Under the pieces are notes generated by a model that searched no databases, was not told where the DNA came from, and was given only the letters and a program-made list of their open reading frames with translations. From the NCBI GenBank assembly GCA_030068075.1, contig CM057829.1, positions 90,428,889-90,492,888 on the forward strand: a stretch of 64,000 bases of DNA. The letters are read 5' to 3'. Source of the DNA: Paguma larvata. Taxonomy: Eukaryota > Chordata > Mammalia > Carnivora > Viverridae. Of the stretch, positions 11,591-22,429 are shown one piece after another. The first letter of the stretch is position 1. Every line of letters starts with the position of its first letter. Made by a program: the position numbers and the translations under genes.

Positions 11591-11899
11591 AGTAATCTTT
11601 AAGAGGTACCTAAGTGGCTCAGTCAGTTAAGTGTCCGACTCTTGGTTTCAGCTCAGGTCATGATCTCACATTTGTGAGTTTAAGCCCTGCTTTGGGCTCT
11701 GTGCTGCCAGTGTGGAACCTGCTTGGGATTCTCCCTCTCTCGCTCTCTCTCTCTCTGCCCCTCCACACTCACTCTCTTTCTTTCAAAATAAATAAATAAA
11801 CTTAAAAAAATAAATCTTTAAGCTGAATGTGGGGCTCAAATTCACCATCTCAAGATCAAAAGTTTCATGGTCTACCAACTGAGCCAGTCAGGCACCCCA
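11591..11899 (-). mobile_element. Older CAN-SINE, minus strand, split by a younger SINE
   Basis: After the younger SINE, 11823-11899 reads 'tgtggggctcaaattcacc', 'tctaccaactgagccagtca' and 'ggcacccc', the head end of a SINE in reverse. The left piece, 'agtaatctttaag' at 11591-11603, is the matching part on the other side. The sequence resembles an old carnivore SINE subfamily that lacks the long CT stretch. Confidence 0.75.
11604..11812 (+). mobile_element. Young CAN-SINE inserted into an older SINE
   Basis: Plus-strand SINE from 'aggtacctaagtggctcagt' through 'ggtcatgatctcacatttg' and the CT stretch to 'aaaataaataaataaactta'. The 10-base duplication aatctttaag at 11594-11603 and 11813-11822 is perfect and is made of the older SINE's own sequence, which fixes the order of events. 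A 61-codon frame here is SINE only. Confidence 0.93.
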
Positions 11900-13409
11900 G
11901 GAAAATTATTTTCGTTTTCAGATCACTATTAGTGACTTGGAGATCATCTTAATCTGTTTGTACGCAGATACTATAATTCTTGTTCGGTTTCATTTTTTAT
12001 TTTTTTGAGTATGTGAATACTACCTTGCCAGACTTCTTTAGAATCATCCTGAAGAAATCACTGAGCCATATCCTTTTAAAACTTAAGCATGGACTCTTTT
12101 CTATCTACATGAAAAACTATAACTTTGTCTATTAATGCAAGATTAGAAATCCATTTTTCAAAATGTGTCTTAGGCTTCCAGCCATTTCTCTCTTCATTTT
12201 ATAAGACCAAATAGGAGTTATACAAACCCAATCATTTGAGACCATTCTGACTGGAGAGTCATAGAATGAGAGCAAAGAGAATTACAAAATAATATTGATG
12301 AAACTTGATAAAACGATGAATTTTTGAAATATAAGCAATTGATGAAGTTAGTACATTGTATATGAAGTTGGCATTTTAATGAGGCATGAAGTGTGTTAAT
12401 GTTATATGGGCTCTGGAATCATGGAATGACTATAGAATTACGTACATCATTTATAATTATTTTATTTATGATTATTTTATATATAATGACATGTTACAAC
12501 TATATATATGCACACTACCATTATTTATATACGAACTGTTATATATATGTTGCAGATGTCATACACACACACATATGTTTCCACATATATACATGCATAT
12601 ATATATGGTTTAGCTTTCCCCAAATACCTTCCATGAAATAGTAGCTTATATGCTTTCAGAATCTGGGCAACTTTTTGATATCCTGTCACACTGTGGTATA
12701 GGTAAATATCTTCATGCCTCAATTTACTTACAAAGTAACTGGGACTTGGATGTATTTAATATTGCCTAGAATTATATCTACAAGGTAATGGAGCTGAAGG
12801 TTAAATTTGGAAGTGCACACAGTAGAGTCTATGCACATTTATCAATTACCCTGATCCTCTCACCTGGTGGTAGAGGTTTAGATGAAAGTGTCTACGGCAA
12901 AATTAGTTTGACACAGGGAAAGTTAGACATTAGACATGTTGCCTTTTTGCTGAAATGTTCAAAGCCTCTGATAAGTTAATACACACTGTGAATTAATGTA
13001 CATTATACAAAGATATAATATTCAGACCTGATCAAAGTTATTGACCAGAGTCAACAATATTTTCAGTATCAGTGTTACAAGGAATTCATCTGCAAGCTGC
13101 TATAATAACAAGACATATAAAGCATGATTACTGAAGTGCATTTATTCCAGAGCAGCAAATAAAATAAATACCACGTATCTTTAAAATTATACTATTTGAT
13201 ATACTGCCTGTGGATATATACTAGTTGGGTACCCCTGGGAACGAAAACACAGCGATAGAAAATCAATCGTCTGCATCATTTTCTCTTGCTCCTGATCTTG
13301 TTCCCACTTATATCTCCATGGATTCCGTATATATACTGCTTTTTGGGAAAATATGGTATATTTTACATCAGAGCTTTTCTAGCTGTATTATAATAACAGT
13401 CACCTCAAA
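11900..13409. other. AT-rich DNA with TATA/CATA low complexity
   Basis: No gene recognised. Low-complexity TA and CA-type sequence lies at about 12430-12610 and generates 60-80-codon chance frames on both strands (12386-12722). Nothing else is supported. Confidence 0.45.
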
Positions 13410-13532
13410 GAAATAGTTAAAAATGCAGAATCTGATTTCATAAGACTGGGGTAGAGCACAAGATTTTGCATTTCTAATAAGCACCTACGAGGTGTTTATT
13501 CTCCTGTCCGAACACACACTTAGTAACAAGTA
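13410..13532 (+). mobile_element. MER5A-like hAT-Charlie DNA transposon fragment, plus strand
   Basis: The run 'gcagaatctgatttcataag', 'actggggtagagcacaagat' and 'ttgcatttctaataagcacc' follows the middle and right part of MER5A, a non-autonomous mammalian DNA transposon. The left terminal repeat is missing. Assignment is from memory of the consensus. Confidence 0.6.
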
Positions 13533-13881
13533 GTTAAGGCAGAATCCTCTCCTAATAGATGTATTTTGAAAAGATTTTCAGAGTAATTATAGTCTGTTCC
13601 TACAAAACTCTGATCTGATATAGTTGTTCTACAGAAAAAAAAAGCAAACATCTGAAACATTTCGTAATTTGGTGAAAATATATACTAATTGCTTTCCTCC
13701 CTCTGAATATTTGTATTAAAACAATAGCACATTTAAAAAGAGATCTTCTAATTGGAAGTTTTTTCCTCTTTTGAAACTATTCGCATTGCATTTATGCTTG
13801 TGTAAAATAATAATGTAAGGTATATTAAAAGGAGAGAATCATATAAAAATAATTTGAGAGAGTTTGGTGAGCCTATATATG
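13533..13881. other. AT-rich DNA, nothing identified
   Basis: No supported feature. A 73-codon minus-strand frame at 13748-13969 runs into the neighbouring LTR. Confidence 0.4.
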
Positions 13882-14263
13882 TGCTAAACTGTACCCCCAC
13901 CAAAATAAATTCATATGTTGAAGTCCCATTCATATATTGATACCTTGGAATTAGACAGTATATGGACATAAGGCCTTTAAAGAAGTAGTTAACGTTAATG
14001 AGGTCATTAGTGTGGGTCCTAATCCAATATGGCCGGTATCCTTAGAAGAAGAGAAAATATGGACACAGGCTGCATGTGCACAGAGAGAAGGCCAGCTAAG
14101 GTGGCCATCTCCAAGCCAAGGAAAGACGCCTCAAAAGAAATCAAACCTGCTGAAACTTTGATTTTGGACTACTAGCCTCCAGAACTGTAAGAAAATAAAT
14201 TTCTGTTGTTCTAACTATTCAGTCTGTGACATTTTGTTATGGCAGCCCTCGGAAACTAATACA
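13882..14263 (+). mobile_element. MLT1-type LTR (ERVL-MaLR), plus strand
   Basis: The landmarks of an MLT1 solo LTR appear in order: 'aaattcatatgttgaagtcc', 'ggcctttaaagaagtagtta', 'ggtcattagtgtgggtccta', 'cctccagaactgtaagaaaa', a polyadenylation signal at about 14193, and the end 'ggaaactaataca'. No internal gag or pol sequence adjoins it, as usual for these non-autonomous elements. It is old and decayed. Confidence 0.82.
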
Positions 14264-14514
14264 AGTGGAGTTCGTACAGAATTGGTGGGTATATGTTTAT
14301 TAAGATTTAATTAATTTTCTCAAAGAGTCTGCAAGATGGTGCCTAGCAGATATAATGTGTACCACATTGTATAGTATGTGGCACAGGGAATTTCCAGATA
14401 TAACGTTAAAAATCAGTAATGTTTGAAAAATTGATTACGACCTTTGGAAAACGTGCATATGTGTGTGAAATACCACACTTCAAACTTTTGTCCTCAGGTT
14501 AACACATGGTTTGA

Positions 14515-14622
14515 ACATTTCTGTTCAATTTCCTTATCTGTAAACTGAAGGTAATAATAATCAGGTAGTAAATTTGGGGGGAGATATAGAATAAATATAA
14601 AATATGTAGCATAGTGAGTAGG
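14515..14622 (+). mobile_element. MIR fragment, plus strand
   Basis: 'caatttccttatctgtaaac' followed by 'tgaaggtaataataatcagg' is the typical 3' half of MIR. The 5' half is not recognisable. Moderate support only. Confidence 0.55.
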
Positions 14623-16285
14623 AAAACCATGTAATTAAGTGGAGTTTATCACCACTCTTCCCCACCCAGACAGCCCTGCTTTTGTTCCTAATTAAATTCT
14701 AGCTGGTAAAAAGGCCTATTTATTTTTAAGATGCTCCCTTGCTAGAAGGCCTGCAATGACATTAAGCTGGTTTCTTTGCCATTGTCTTCTGTAAACATGC
14801 AATACTTCCATTTTCTCATCCTTTTGGCAACACAGCATTAGTAATTATGCTAGTTCAAATCATCCTAAGGGATGGGGAAATGAAAATTAAAATGTAAATT
14901 TAAAGAGGATCACGTATACTCTTATCAGTACCCTTCCATACAACAAATATGAAGTAATATTGACAGTAACAGGGCAGCCATAGATTAGTTTCATTTGTCC
15001 AACTATCAGCAAACTAGATAGGGAAATTGGCACATTATCTTAAAATAAAAGTGAAGAACATTTCAAATTCTACTGCATCACAAAAAGAAAAATATAATGA
15101 GATGAAACAGTAATTAATAATGATAGTAACAATAATAATATAGCTACCTCTTCAACAAAATAAATTTAAGGGAATTCTTTGGACCAATCTGTTATTTTTA
15201 GTAATAGAAAAGAGCGTGCCTCAATATGTTTTTGAATTATTGAATGATGTTTTCCTGGTTTGCATGGAAATGATGTGACACCAGTGTGACTTTGCTATCA
15301 TCAGTCTCCCTGAAATTTATTAGTTCCCAAGATTCTTATCCTACTGAATTTTGAGCATCATGATAATGTTTCTGCTTTACACTGCATTGTGAATTATTGT
15401 AAGCAGGCATCATCATTTTGTAAGATCACAAATATCATACTCCTAAATATTCATCTCTACAGCACTTATTTGCAGATGAACATTTGTGACGAAAAGGAAG
15501 AAACCATTATTCGTTGGCTGGAGCAGTTCTAAATTTTAGAGTTAGTGAGCTGAGATCATTTAACGTAGACAGGCCTACCTGCAATATAGTATCATATCAT
15601 TGTGGAAACATGCATGTGAGAACGTGGAACAGCCTTAGTTGGATATTTTGGTATTCAGAGTGTGGCACAGCTGGCCATTTTGAATGAGACCTCATTTAGT
15701 ATCTTTAATTAGGGTTTAACTGTAAGTTTAAAAGCCATTTTTAAATGGTTAGTCTTATATATTCATATGCTCTTATAATACATTTTAAAAATTCAAATTC
15801 ATTTTTGATTGAAGACACAACATAAAATTTAAATGTTATCTCACGGACACTAATTTTCTTTCCCATAACTAGTCGTGCGAGTCTACGTTTCAATTCTAAA
15901 GCTTTTTTCCCCCCTTTTTACTGTAATATATCTTGAAAGATTCAAATCGCATATTCAAAAAATAATTGCCATTTTAAATTTAACTCAGAGCAGAACAAAC
16001 CAATTACTGTAGTTGCATCAGTATAAAGCATTTTACTCTTCTCCCAGCTCTAGAAGTGTGCATACATCCTCTATCGCAATTCCTAGCACATTACTACTGC
16101 ATCGCTATTCACCTCCTGAAGTAGAGTAAAGAGTTTCTGGGGAAATGGATATCCTTGAAGTTCATATTGGTTTTTAATGGTCTTATTTGACATAATTTAA
16201 AATATGAGAAATATACAGTCAAATTAAATTATATTCATCTTCAAAATCTTTGATTGAGTTCTGATAGTGGAAATAGCAAAAATCA
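14623..16285. other. AT-rich intergenic DNA, no repeats recognised
   Basis: About 1.7 kb with no SINE, LINE, LTR or gene that I can name. The absence of recognised repeats makes it a reasonable place to test for cross-species conservation, but the sequence alone shows no element. Confidence 0.45.
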
Positions 16286-16296
16286 GTGCACGTGCG

Positions 16297-16333
<37 letters not shown>
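16286..16333. repeat. (CG)n-(CA)n alternating purine-pyrimidine tract
   Basis: A 48-base run alternates purine and pyrimidine without a break: gtgcacgtg, then CGCGCGCGCG, then CACACA repeats. Such tracts are the classic Z-DNA-forming sequence and are length-variable in populations. The CG part is unusual in an otherwise CpG-poor region. Confidence 0.95.
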
Positions 16334-16335
<2 letters not shown>

Positions 16336-16504
16336 CATAGTACTACTTAGCCATAGACAGTACAGATGTTTAACTAAAAAGATCAAAATCTGTATTGCTT
16401 AGAACTACTATTGAAGAAGGACATCTTGATACCTAATGCTTTATTTATGACATAATCAGTGAAAAATACAGAGAACCTGACTAATAGAGTTTTGTTATTA
16501 TTTT

Positions 16505-17398
16505 TAAACTTTTAAATCAACTTCAGTGAGCTTTAATTTAGCCACAATAAACTGCACCTATTTTAAATGTATAGTTTGATTCTTTTTGGCAAATGAATAC
16601 AATTTTGTAACCAGCAATGCAATCAAACTATAGAATATTTCCATCTCCCAAGAAAATTCCTTTCGACTGTTTGCAGTCAATCCTACTTCCACCTATGACC
16701 CTTAATCATCACTACTCTATTTCCTATCATATATTAGTTACATGGATTTTGGAATTTTATAGTAATGAAATCACTATCATAGATAGTGCACATATCATAT
16801 CTTATAGATAAGAGTACAGTAGGTACTCTTTTGGGGCCTGACTTCTTTTGTTCTACATAATGTTTTCGAATTTATTCATGTTGTATTTTGTCAGTAGGTC
16901 ATTCCTTTTCATTTTCACTTTACTTGTAAGATTCTACCAATATTTGTTTATCCATTTACTTGTTGGTGATTTGAATTGTTTCTAGTTTGCAACTATTGAA
17001 AATAAGAGGGCTTTAAACATTCACAGATAAGTCTTTTGTTGGGCCTCTGTTTTCATTTCTTTTGGGAAAATATTTATGAGTAAAATTCCTGGTTCAAAAT
17101 GATTGAGTGTATATTTAACATTATAAACTTCCAACCAAAGTAGCTGTATAATTTTACAGTCCCATCAATGACGTATGAAATTCCAGTTACCTCACAACCT
17201 CACCAATACACTGTACAGTCAATTCTAGTAGGTTGTCATGTGAATATGCCTTTCTCAGATGACTAATGTTGTTTAGCATCTTTATATGTGTTTATTATAT
17301 GTCTTCTTTTATGAAGTGTTTGTTAAAAATATTTTAACCACTTTATTGGATTGTTTGCCTTAACTATGATTGAATTATAAACTTTCTTTATATATTGT
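16505..17398 (-). mobile_element. L1 3'-region relic, minus strand
   Basis: On the plus strand the text follows the antisense 3' end of an old L1 almost from its tail: 'aacttcagtgagctttaatt', then 'ttgtaaccagcaatgcaatc', 'ctgacttcttttgttctaca', 'tttgtttatccatttacttg', 'tcagatgactaatgttgttt' and 'aaactttctttatatattg'. It is about 0.9 kb, truncated at its 5' side, with no reading frame left. Confidence 0.75.
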
Positions 17399-18215
17399 AG
17401 AGACAAATGTCACACTGGCATCACAAGCCATAAGAGAAGCTAACAGAGCAATTATCTGCCTCTTTATAGCTATTGTGGAAAAAATGGCAAGGCAAAAGTT
17501 GCTGGTTATAGCAGTTTCATTAGCCAGTCATCACTGTTTTCCAAGTTTATTAACATTTAGCATATTTATAACACTTATGACACTTAACTGAAGTCATTAT
17601 TATAATATGACATGTAGGAATATGTGTTGTTATGAGAGTATATGTGGACAAATATGCATATATAGTTATTATATGTAATATGTAGGGTGGAGTGAGGAAC
17701 TAAAAAGAATAATTCCCTATTTGCTTTCCTATTAAAGACAAAATGAGCAAAAAAGTCAAAGAAGAGAATAAATATTGAGTTTTACTATTTTTAATGATCT
17801 TTAATGAAGAGAATATTACATTGTTCTCGTGTATTTGAGGTACTACTGAGATATAGGTAAAGTACTAATAGATACAGAACATAGACTTCACACGTCCTTA
17901 AGAAGAACTGTGATGTTGTATGGTTCAAAATCACAAACAATAAGATTTACAGTCATTTATTGTGAGAGACACCAAATAAAGAATTGTAAAGTACGTGTGG
18001 AATTAAATAAAAATTAGTAGATAAAAAAATAAAGCAGGGTTTTCTTTATAAAATAATGAGAATAAGCAAAGAGGGGCACACTTCTCCCAATTTGTTATTA
18101 TGTGTACCAAAGTGATTCACTTTCTTTTTAGTATTTTTGGTATCTATCTAGCTATATGCCAAAAAAGAAAGGTTTAGGGAAAATTATAGAACACTTAGCG
18201 TTTGGAATCATGCAA
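17399..18215. other. AT-rich intergenic DNA, nothing identified
   Basis: No supported feature. A 73-codon plus-strand frame at 17370-17591 begins inside the L1 relic and shows no recognisable domain. Confidence 0.45.
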
Positions 18216-18255
18216 TATTATTAGTCAGTAGTCTCCAGAAAAACAGAACCAATAG

Positions 18256-18305
<50 letters not shown>

Positions 18306-18758
18306 CACACACACAGATATAGAGAAAGAGATTTATTATAAAGAACTGGCTCATGCAATATGGAGACCGAGAATTCCCAAGATCTGCAGTTGGCAAGCTG
18401 GAGACCCCGGAGAGCTGATAGTGAGTTCTAGTGAGTCTGAAGGCCTGAGAACGAGGAGATCCAATGATGTCAATTCTAGTCTGAAAATCAGCAAGCTTGA
18501 GACCCAAGACAGTAAAAGACAGATGTTCTAGCTTAAGTTATCAGTCAGAAGAAGTTTACTTTTCAGCTTATTTGTTGTATTTTGATCTTCAGTAGACTGT
18601 ATGAGACCCTTCCACAATAAGGAGGAGCTGCTTTACTCAGACCGATTGAGATGTCAATCACATCTGGAAACACCCTCACAAATACACCCACAATAATGTG
18701 TGACCAAGTGTTTGGAACCCTTAGGGCCAGTCAGGTCGACACATAAAATAATTGTCAC
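18216..18758 (-). mobile_element. MLT2-like ERVL LTR, minus strand
   Basis: On the plus strand it opens with 'ttagtcagtagtctccagaa' and 'aacagaaccaatagaac', then a CA repeat, 'gagatttattataaagaact' (antisense polyadenylation region) and 'ggctcatgcaatatggagac'. It ends with 'gtcgacacataaaataattg'. This is the layout I know from MLT2-type ERVL LTRs in reverse. The CA tract sits where such LTRs have a simple-repeat-prone segment. Confidence 0.7.
18258..18316. repeat. (CA)n microsatellite inside an LTR
   Basis: About 29 CA units with one interruption (acgcac at about 18297-18302). It encodes the cysteine/valine repeat of a chance 99-codon minus-strand frame at 18208-18507, which is therefore not a gene. 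Confidence 0.95.
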
Positions 18759-20575
18759 AATCACATTCTTTCATCAATAGATGGCAAATCTCTTTATACA
18801 ACCCTCCCTTATCTCAAGTTCAGCATACAAAAAATTCAGTAAGTGTGCATTAGGTAACATTTTTCTCATTTAGAACACATAGAATATGATAGAATTTGTT
18901 TATATTTGTTGTATCCTGGGCCTTCCGGCTTAAAGAGACTCATAATGTGACTCTGCTTTATGTTTTACTCTCTGTTCAGTCCCCCCACATATTACATGTG
19001 TTCTTTGTTATATATTTTGGTCTATCTCCTTGGATTTACAGTTTTTTGAGGTTGCAGAACATGTCTCAAAATGTGTACGTATTTTGTCCAGGTGCCTAAA
19101 AGAATTCTAGATACTTTGGGTTCACTAAGCCACTCTCTCAGGATAGTTAATTTCGGTGGTACGTAAACATGGAACAGTAGAGGTGCCAATTAATGTTACT
19201 TCTGTATGCTATGTGGGTATTGATGACTTACAGTGTGTAATCAGTATTTCCAGATACCGAAATTCTCATTTGGTATGCAAGAGTCCAGTGCCATATCAAC
19301 TACTGTCTTCTCTCTTTTTAAATAATTTCCTAAACTTGCCACTTATGATTTTTCTTAATCCCCCCTTTCTCTTTCTGATTCTTATGAAAAAAAATCAATT
19401 ATCTTCAGACTTCTATTTCCCTGGCCTCCAATCCATTTGTCCATTTACCATTGTAGACTCAGTCTCTCTAGAGGATTCTTTCTAGTGTATTGTGGTTGGA
19501 ATAGCATACCCATTCTAACTCAACTCATGCCATATTTCAGCCTGGATATGCAATCCTGTATATAAAATGAACCCATTTGTCAGTTAAGGTTAACAAACCA
19601 AATATAACAATTACTACAATATAAAAAGAGAAAGGGATGAAGGAAGATACCTCGATCAAAGGCCTGGAAAGGGAGTCCATAGAGTCCAAAGAACAAACAG
19701 GAGAAAGTGCAAGTATGAAGGGAGCAGAGAAAAGTGGCTTCTTTCACCATTTCTCGACTGTGAAAACACTACTTTTCATTTTATTTTTGATCTCTTTGGA
19801 CATGCTGTTAGTGTTTTGTTTAAATTCTACTCTGTTATATAAAGTAATGTTTGACCCCCCAAAAATGAGTACATTGTCAGTGACATTTACCTTTCTATGT
19901 TCCTGTCTATATTGACACTACGTCCAATTCACTGTGGAGTTCTGGATTATTTTACCTTTAACTTATCTCTCAAATATTTGTCATTATCTTTTTTCCCAAC
20001 TGTATGCATTTACTATATTAGGCATCTCTAAGTAGAGTTCATTGCTTATTTCATTTTTTTATTATTTATAATAATACCTGCTGTATCTTAACATATTTCT
20101 TGTCATACTGATATCATTAAAAACATCACCATTGAAAACAGTTATATAATAGCTACTGGAAGTACACTGTTAAATAAGATGTGGTCCCTTTTGTTTAATG
20201 GGATTGGATATATTTTTTGGTATCAAATGAGATAGAGTGATTTTAAACTTCTTCTATATAATAATAACTTGAATAATAATACTTTTTACATGTAGATTTA
20301 TAGGCTAATTACTATCAATATTTATTTAGTATGCATTATTAATCTTTTTGAGCATCCAACTTCTGTTAATTCCTGTTTTGTTATAGTTGTTTGTGTGCTT
20401 GTTTCTTTTTGTGATAAAAGAGAAAGGCAGAAATGGCCACAAGTCCAAAACTATATGGATACAAAGACTGGCTTAGTCAGAACATTTTTACATGTATACA
20501 CACAAAATTGGAATCTGATTGGCAAGATGATTTAAGTAATAGACAAGTTAAATGGCGTTGCAAGTGACAAATTAA
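18759..20575. other. Intergenic DNA with a possible L2 remnant
   Basis: At about 18985-19120 the text 'ttggatttacagttttttga' and 'caggtgcctaaaagaattct' loosely resembles an L2 3' end on the plus strand (weak). Frames of 109 codons (19156-19485) and 92 codons (19637-19915) have no recognisable domain. The second has a hydrophobic stretch, but no promoter or splice context is visible. Confidence 0.35.
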
Positions 20576-20685
20576 TAAATATTTAATGAAGTCTTAACTA
20601 GCACTTCAAACATAAAAGTGAACAAGGCAGTATCTAAATTTAGAGGTTCACATCTTAGGAAAATGATTAAGTAGGTTCTACATGA
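20576..20685 (-). mobile_element. Possible L2 3'-end fragment, minus strand
   Basis: 'taaatatttaatgaagtct' followed by 'aagtgaacaaggcagtatct' and 'gaggttcacatctta' resembles the antisense 3' end of L2. It is short and diverged. Confidence 0.4.
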
Positions 20686-21825
20686 AGATAAGCCATATGA
20701 ATACCCTTTCAGGTCAGGTCAGTAACTGAAGTGGAATGATTGGTCTTCACAAAGCAAATGATGACATGGGACCTAACTCTTGATAGATGTCTGGACATTT
20801 GTCAACTGAAGAGAGTATTTAATATTTTTCTATGTAGATAGATAAGGGAACAGAAGACTCAGGTATTTGAAAGACTTTACTCTGCCACATTTGGTAAAGC
20901 AGTTGGAGAAGTAAGGGGCGACACTCGATGCCTTTTGTACTCCTTGAAGAGTAGTTTGAGCTTCATTCTTTCCAGTTCCTACAAGGGAGTGATATGCAAA
21001 TGAAAGACCTAGAATATAGTTGTACAAAAAGGATGGATAAGATGAAAGTTTATAAGATGTTTGTGATAGATTTGAGATTATTCTGTGACAGCCTGGATGA
21101 AAGAAAAAAATGACAGGTAGAAATCAAAGATGAGTTTAAGGGTCTATCTGGAACTTGAGATGATTTTCTTAACTAAGATAGACAATAGAGAAGTAGTAAA
21201 TTTAATGATTTGTTGGAAGCAAAAGAATAAGGTAACATGAAATTAATGAGGCTTAAACTTCAGGGCCACGTGTTTTTCCATATTTTTTCCAAGACACTGA
21301 GTGATGGTCTTGGCAGCAATGTATTCACAAGAATACATGTGTGTGTTTTCTTTTAATTTCTTATTTTTGTAAGATTTGCTTCAGTTACTTAGATCCAAAT
21401 TATTTGAGATTGGTATCTCTTTCCCCTGAAACTTCCATTCTGCCATGCTTCCTTTGACTTCTTTTTGTGTTGGCACATACTGAACAGGCTGGAGGATTAT
21501 TGAGATTTGGCTAAGGGGACTTTGAGTTTATTTTTAGTGGGATTTAAGGCACTTCCATATTCATAAACTTATTGTTAACCATCCCCTTGTAGGAATGACT
21601 TCCAGAAATACTTCTAGTGTCCACATTGTGTCCACCCACAATGTGACACAAAATCATAGAGTTGAAATTGTCTTATATTAACATATTCTGTGTAGTTTGG
21701 CACCAGCAATATAGAGTCATGGAGGAGAAACAGGATTTGAGATGTACTAACTCAGAGACTAATCTATGGAAAACTTGTCCAGTCATCAGATATATAGAAT
21801 TGTAAATGGGGCATTCAGGTTTTTT
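20686..21825. other. Intergenic DNA, nothing identified
   Basis: No gene or repeat recognised. If the LTR at 18.2 kb and the ERVL interior at 22.4 kb belong to one provirus, this stretch could hold its unrecognisable 3' interior. Confidence 0.35.
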
Positions 21826-21950
21826 AAGTTTTAATTTTTGATTAAGGTATAGTTGATATATTATTTTAAGTGTGTACAACATAGTGATTTGACAATTCAG
21901 TTCTTATTGATGCCTAATTAAAATGTATCACTTTTCATGTCAGGAATACA
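21826..21950 (-). mobile_element. Short L1 3'-end fragment, minus strand
   Basis: 'attaaggtatagttgatata' followed by 'gtgtgtacaacatagtgatt' is the antisense of a mammalian L1 3' untranslated end. It is cut off after about 120 bases. Confidence 0.65.
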
Positions 21951-22153
21951 CTCAATAATTAGCATGGAAACAAGAGCTATGCTGTATTTCCATATATGTT
22001 TTTTCTCCCTAATGAGTAAGTATAAAATTTATAAGGATTCCTGTTTGTAGATCTCCAAACTGTGGCAGTTCTATGGTATGAATTTCATCTGTATGTGACA
22101 GTTTGTAAATGAAAGCAACTCAATATTTTCCAAAATTGGATAAAAAGCTTTTA

Positions 22154-22173
22154 AAATGTTTATTTACTTATTT

Positions 22174-22225
<52 letters not shown>

Positions 22226-22392
22226 TGCAAGTGTGAGGGAGGAAGGGGCAGGGAGAGAGGAAGAGAGAGAGACTCCCAAGCAGGGTCCATGTGCTATCAA
22301 TTCAGAGCCTGACCCAGAGCTTGAACTCACCAACTGAGTTCTAAGCCAAGATCAGGAGTCAGATGCTTAACTGACTGACCGCCCAGGCGCCT
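22154..22392 (-). mobile_element. CAN-SINE with expanded GA tract, minus strand
   Basis: 'aatgtttatttacttatttc' tail, a long GA run, 'agcagggtccatgtgctatc' middle and 'gactgaccgcccaggcgcc' head. The usual short GA stretch has grown to about 48 bases (22175-22222). No convincing target duplication was found. The local 67-codon frame is a GA-repeat artefact. Confidence 0.92.
22175..22222. repeat. (GA)n microsatellite within a SINE
   Basis: An uninterrupted GA run of about 24 units, grown from the GA-rich segment of the host SINE. Confidence 0.95.
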
Positions 22393-22429
22393 TGCAAAAT
22401 TGCAGAAAATTTTTAATAAAAGTTGTATA

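Noticed and set aside
18208..18507. 99-codon minus-strand frame with a Cys-Val repeat
   Set aside because: The repeat is the CA microsatellite, and the rest is LTR sequence.
19156..19915. Frames of 109 and 92 codons, the second with a hydrophobic stretch
   Set aside because: A hydrophobic segment is expected by chance in T-rich DNA. No homology is recognised and no supporting signals are seen.
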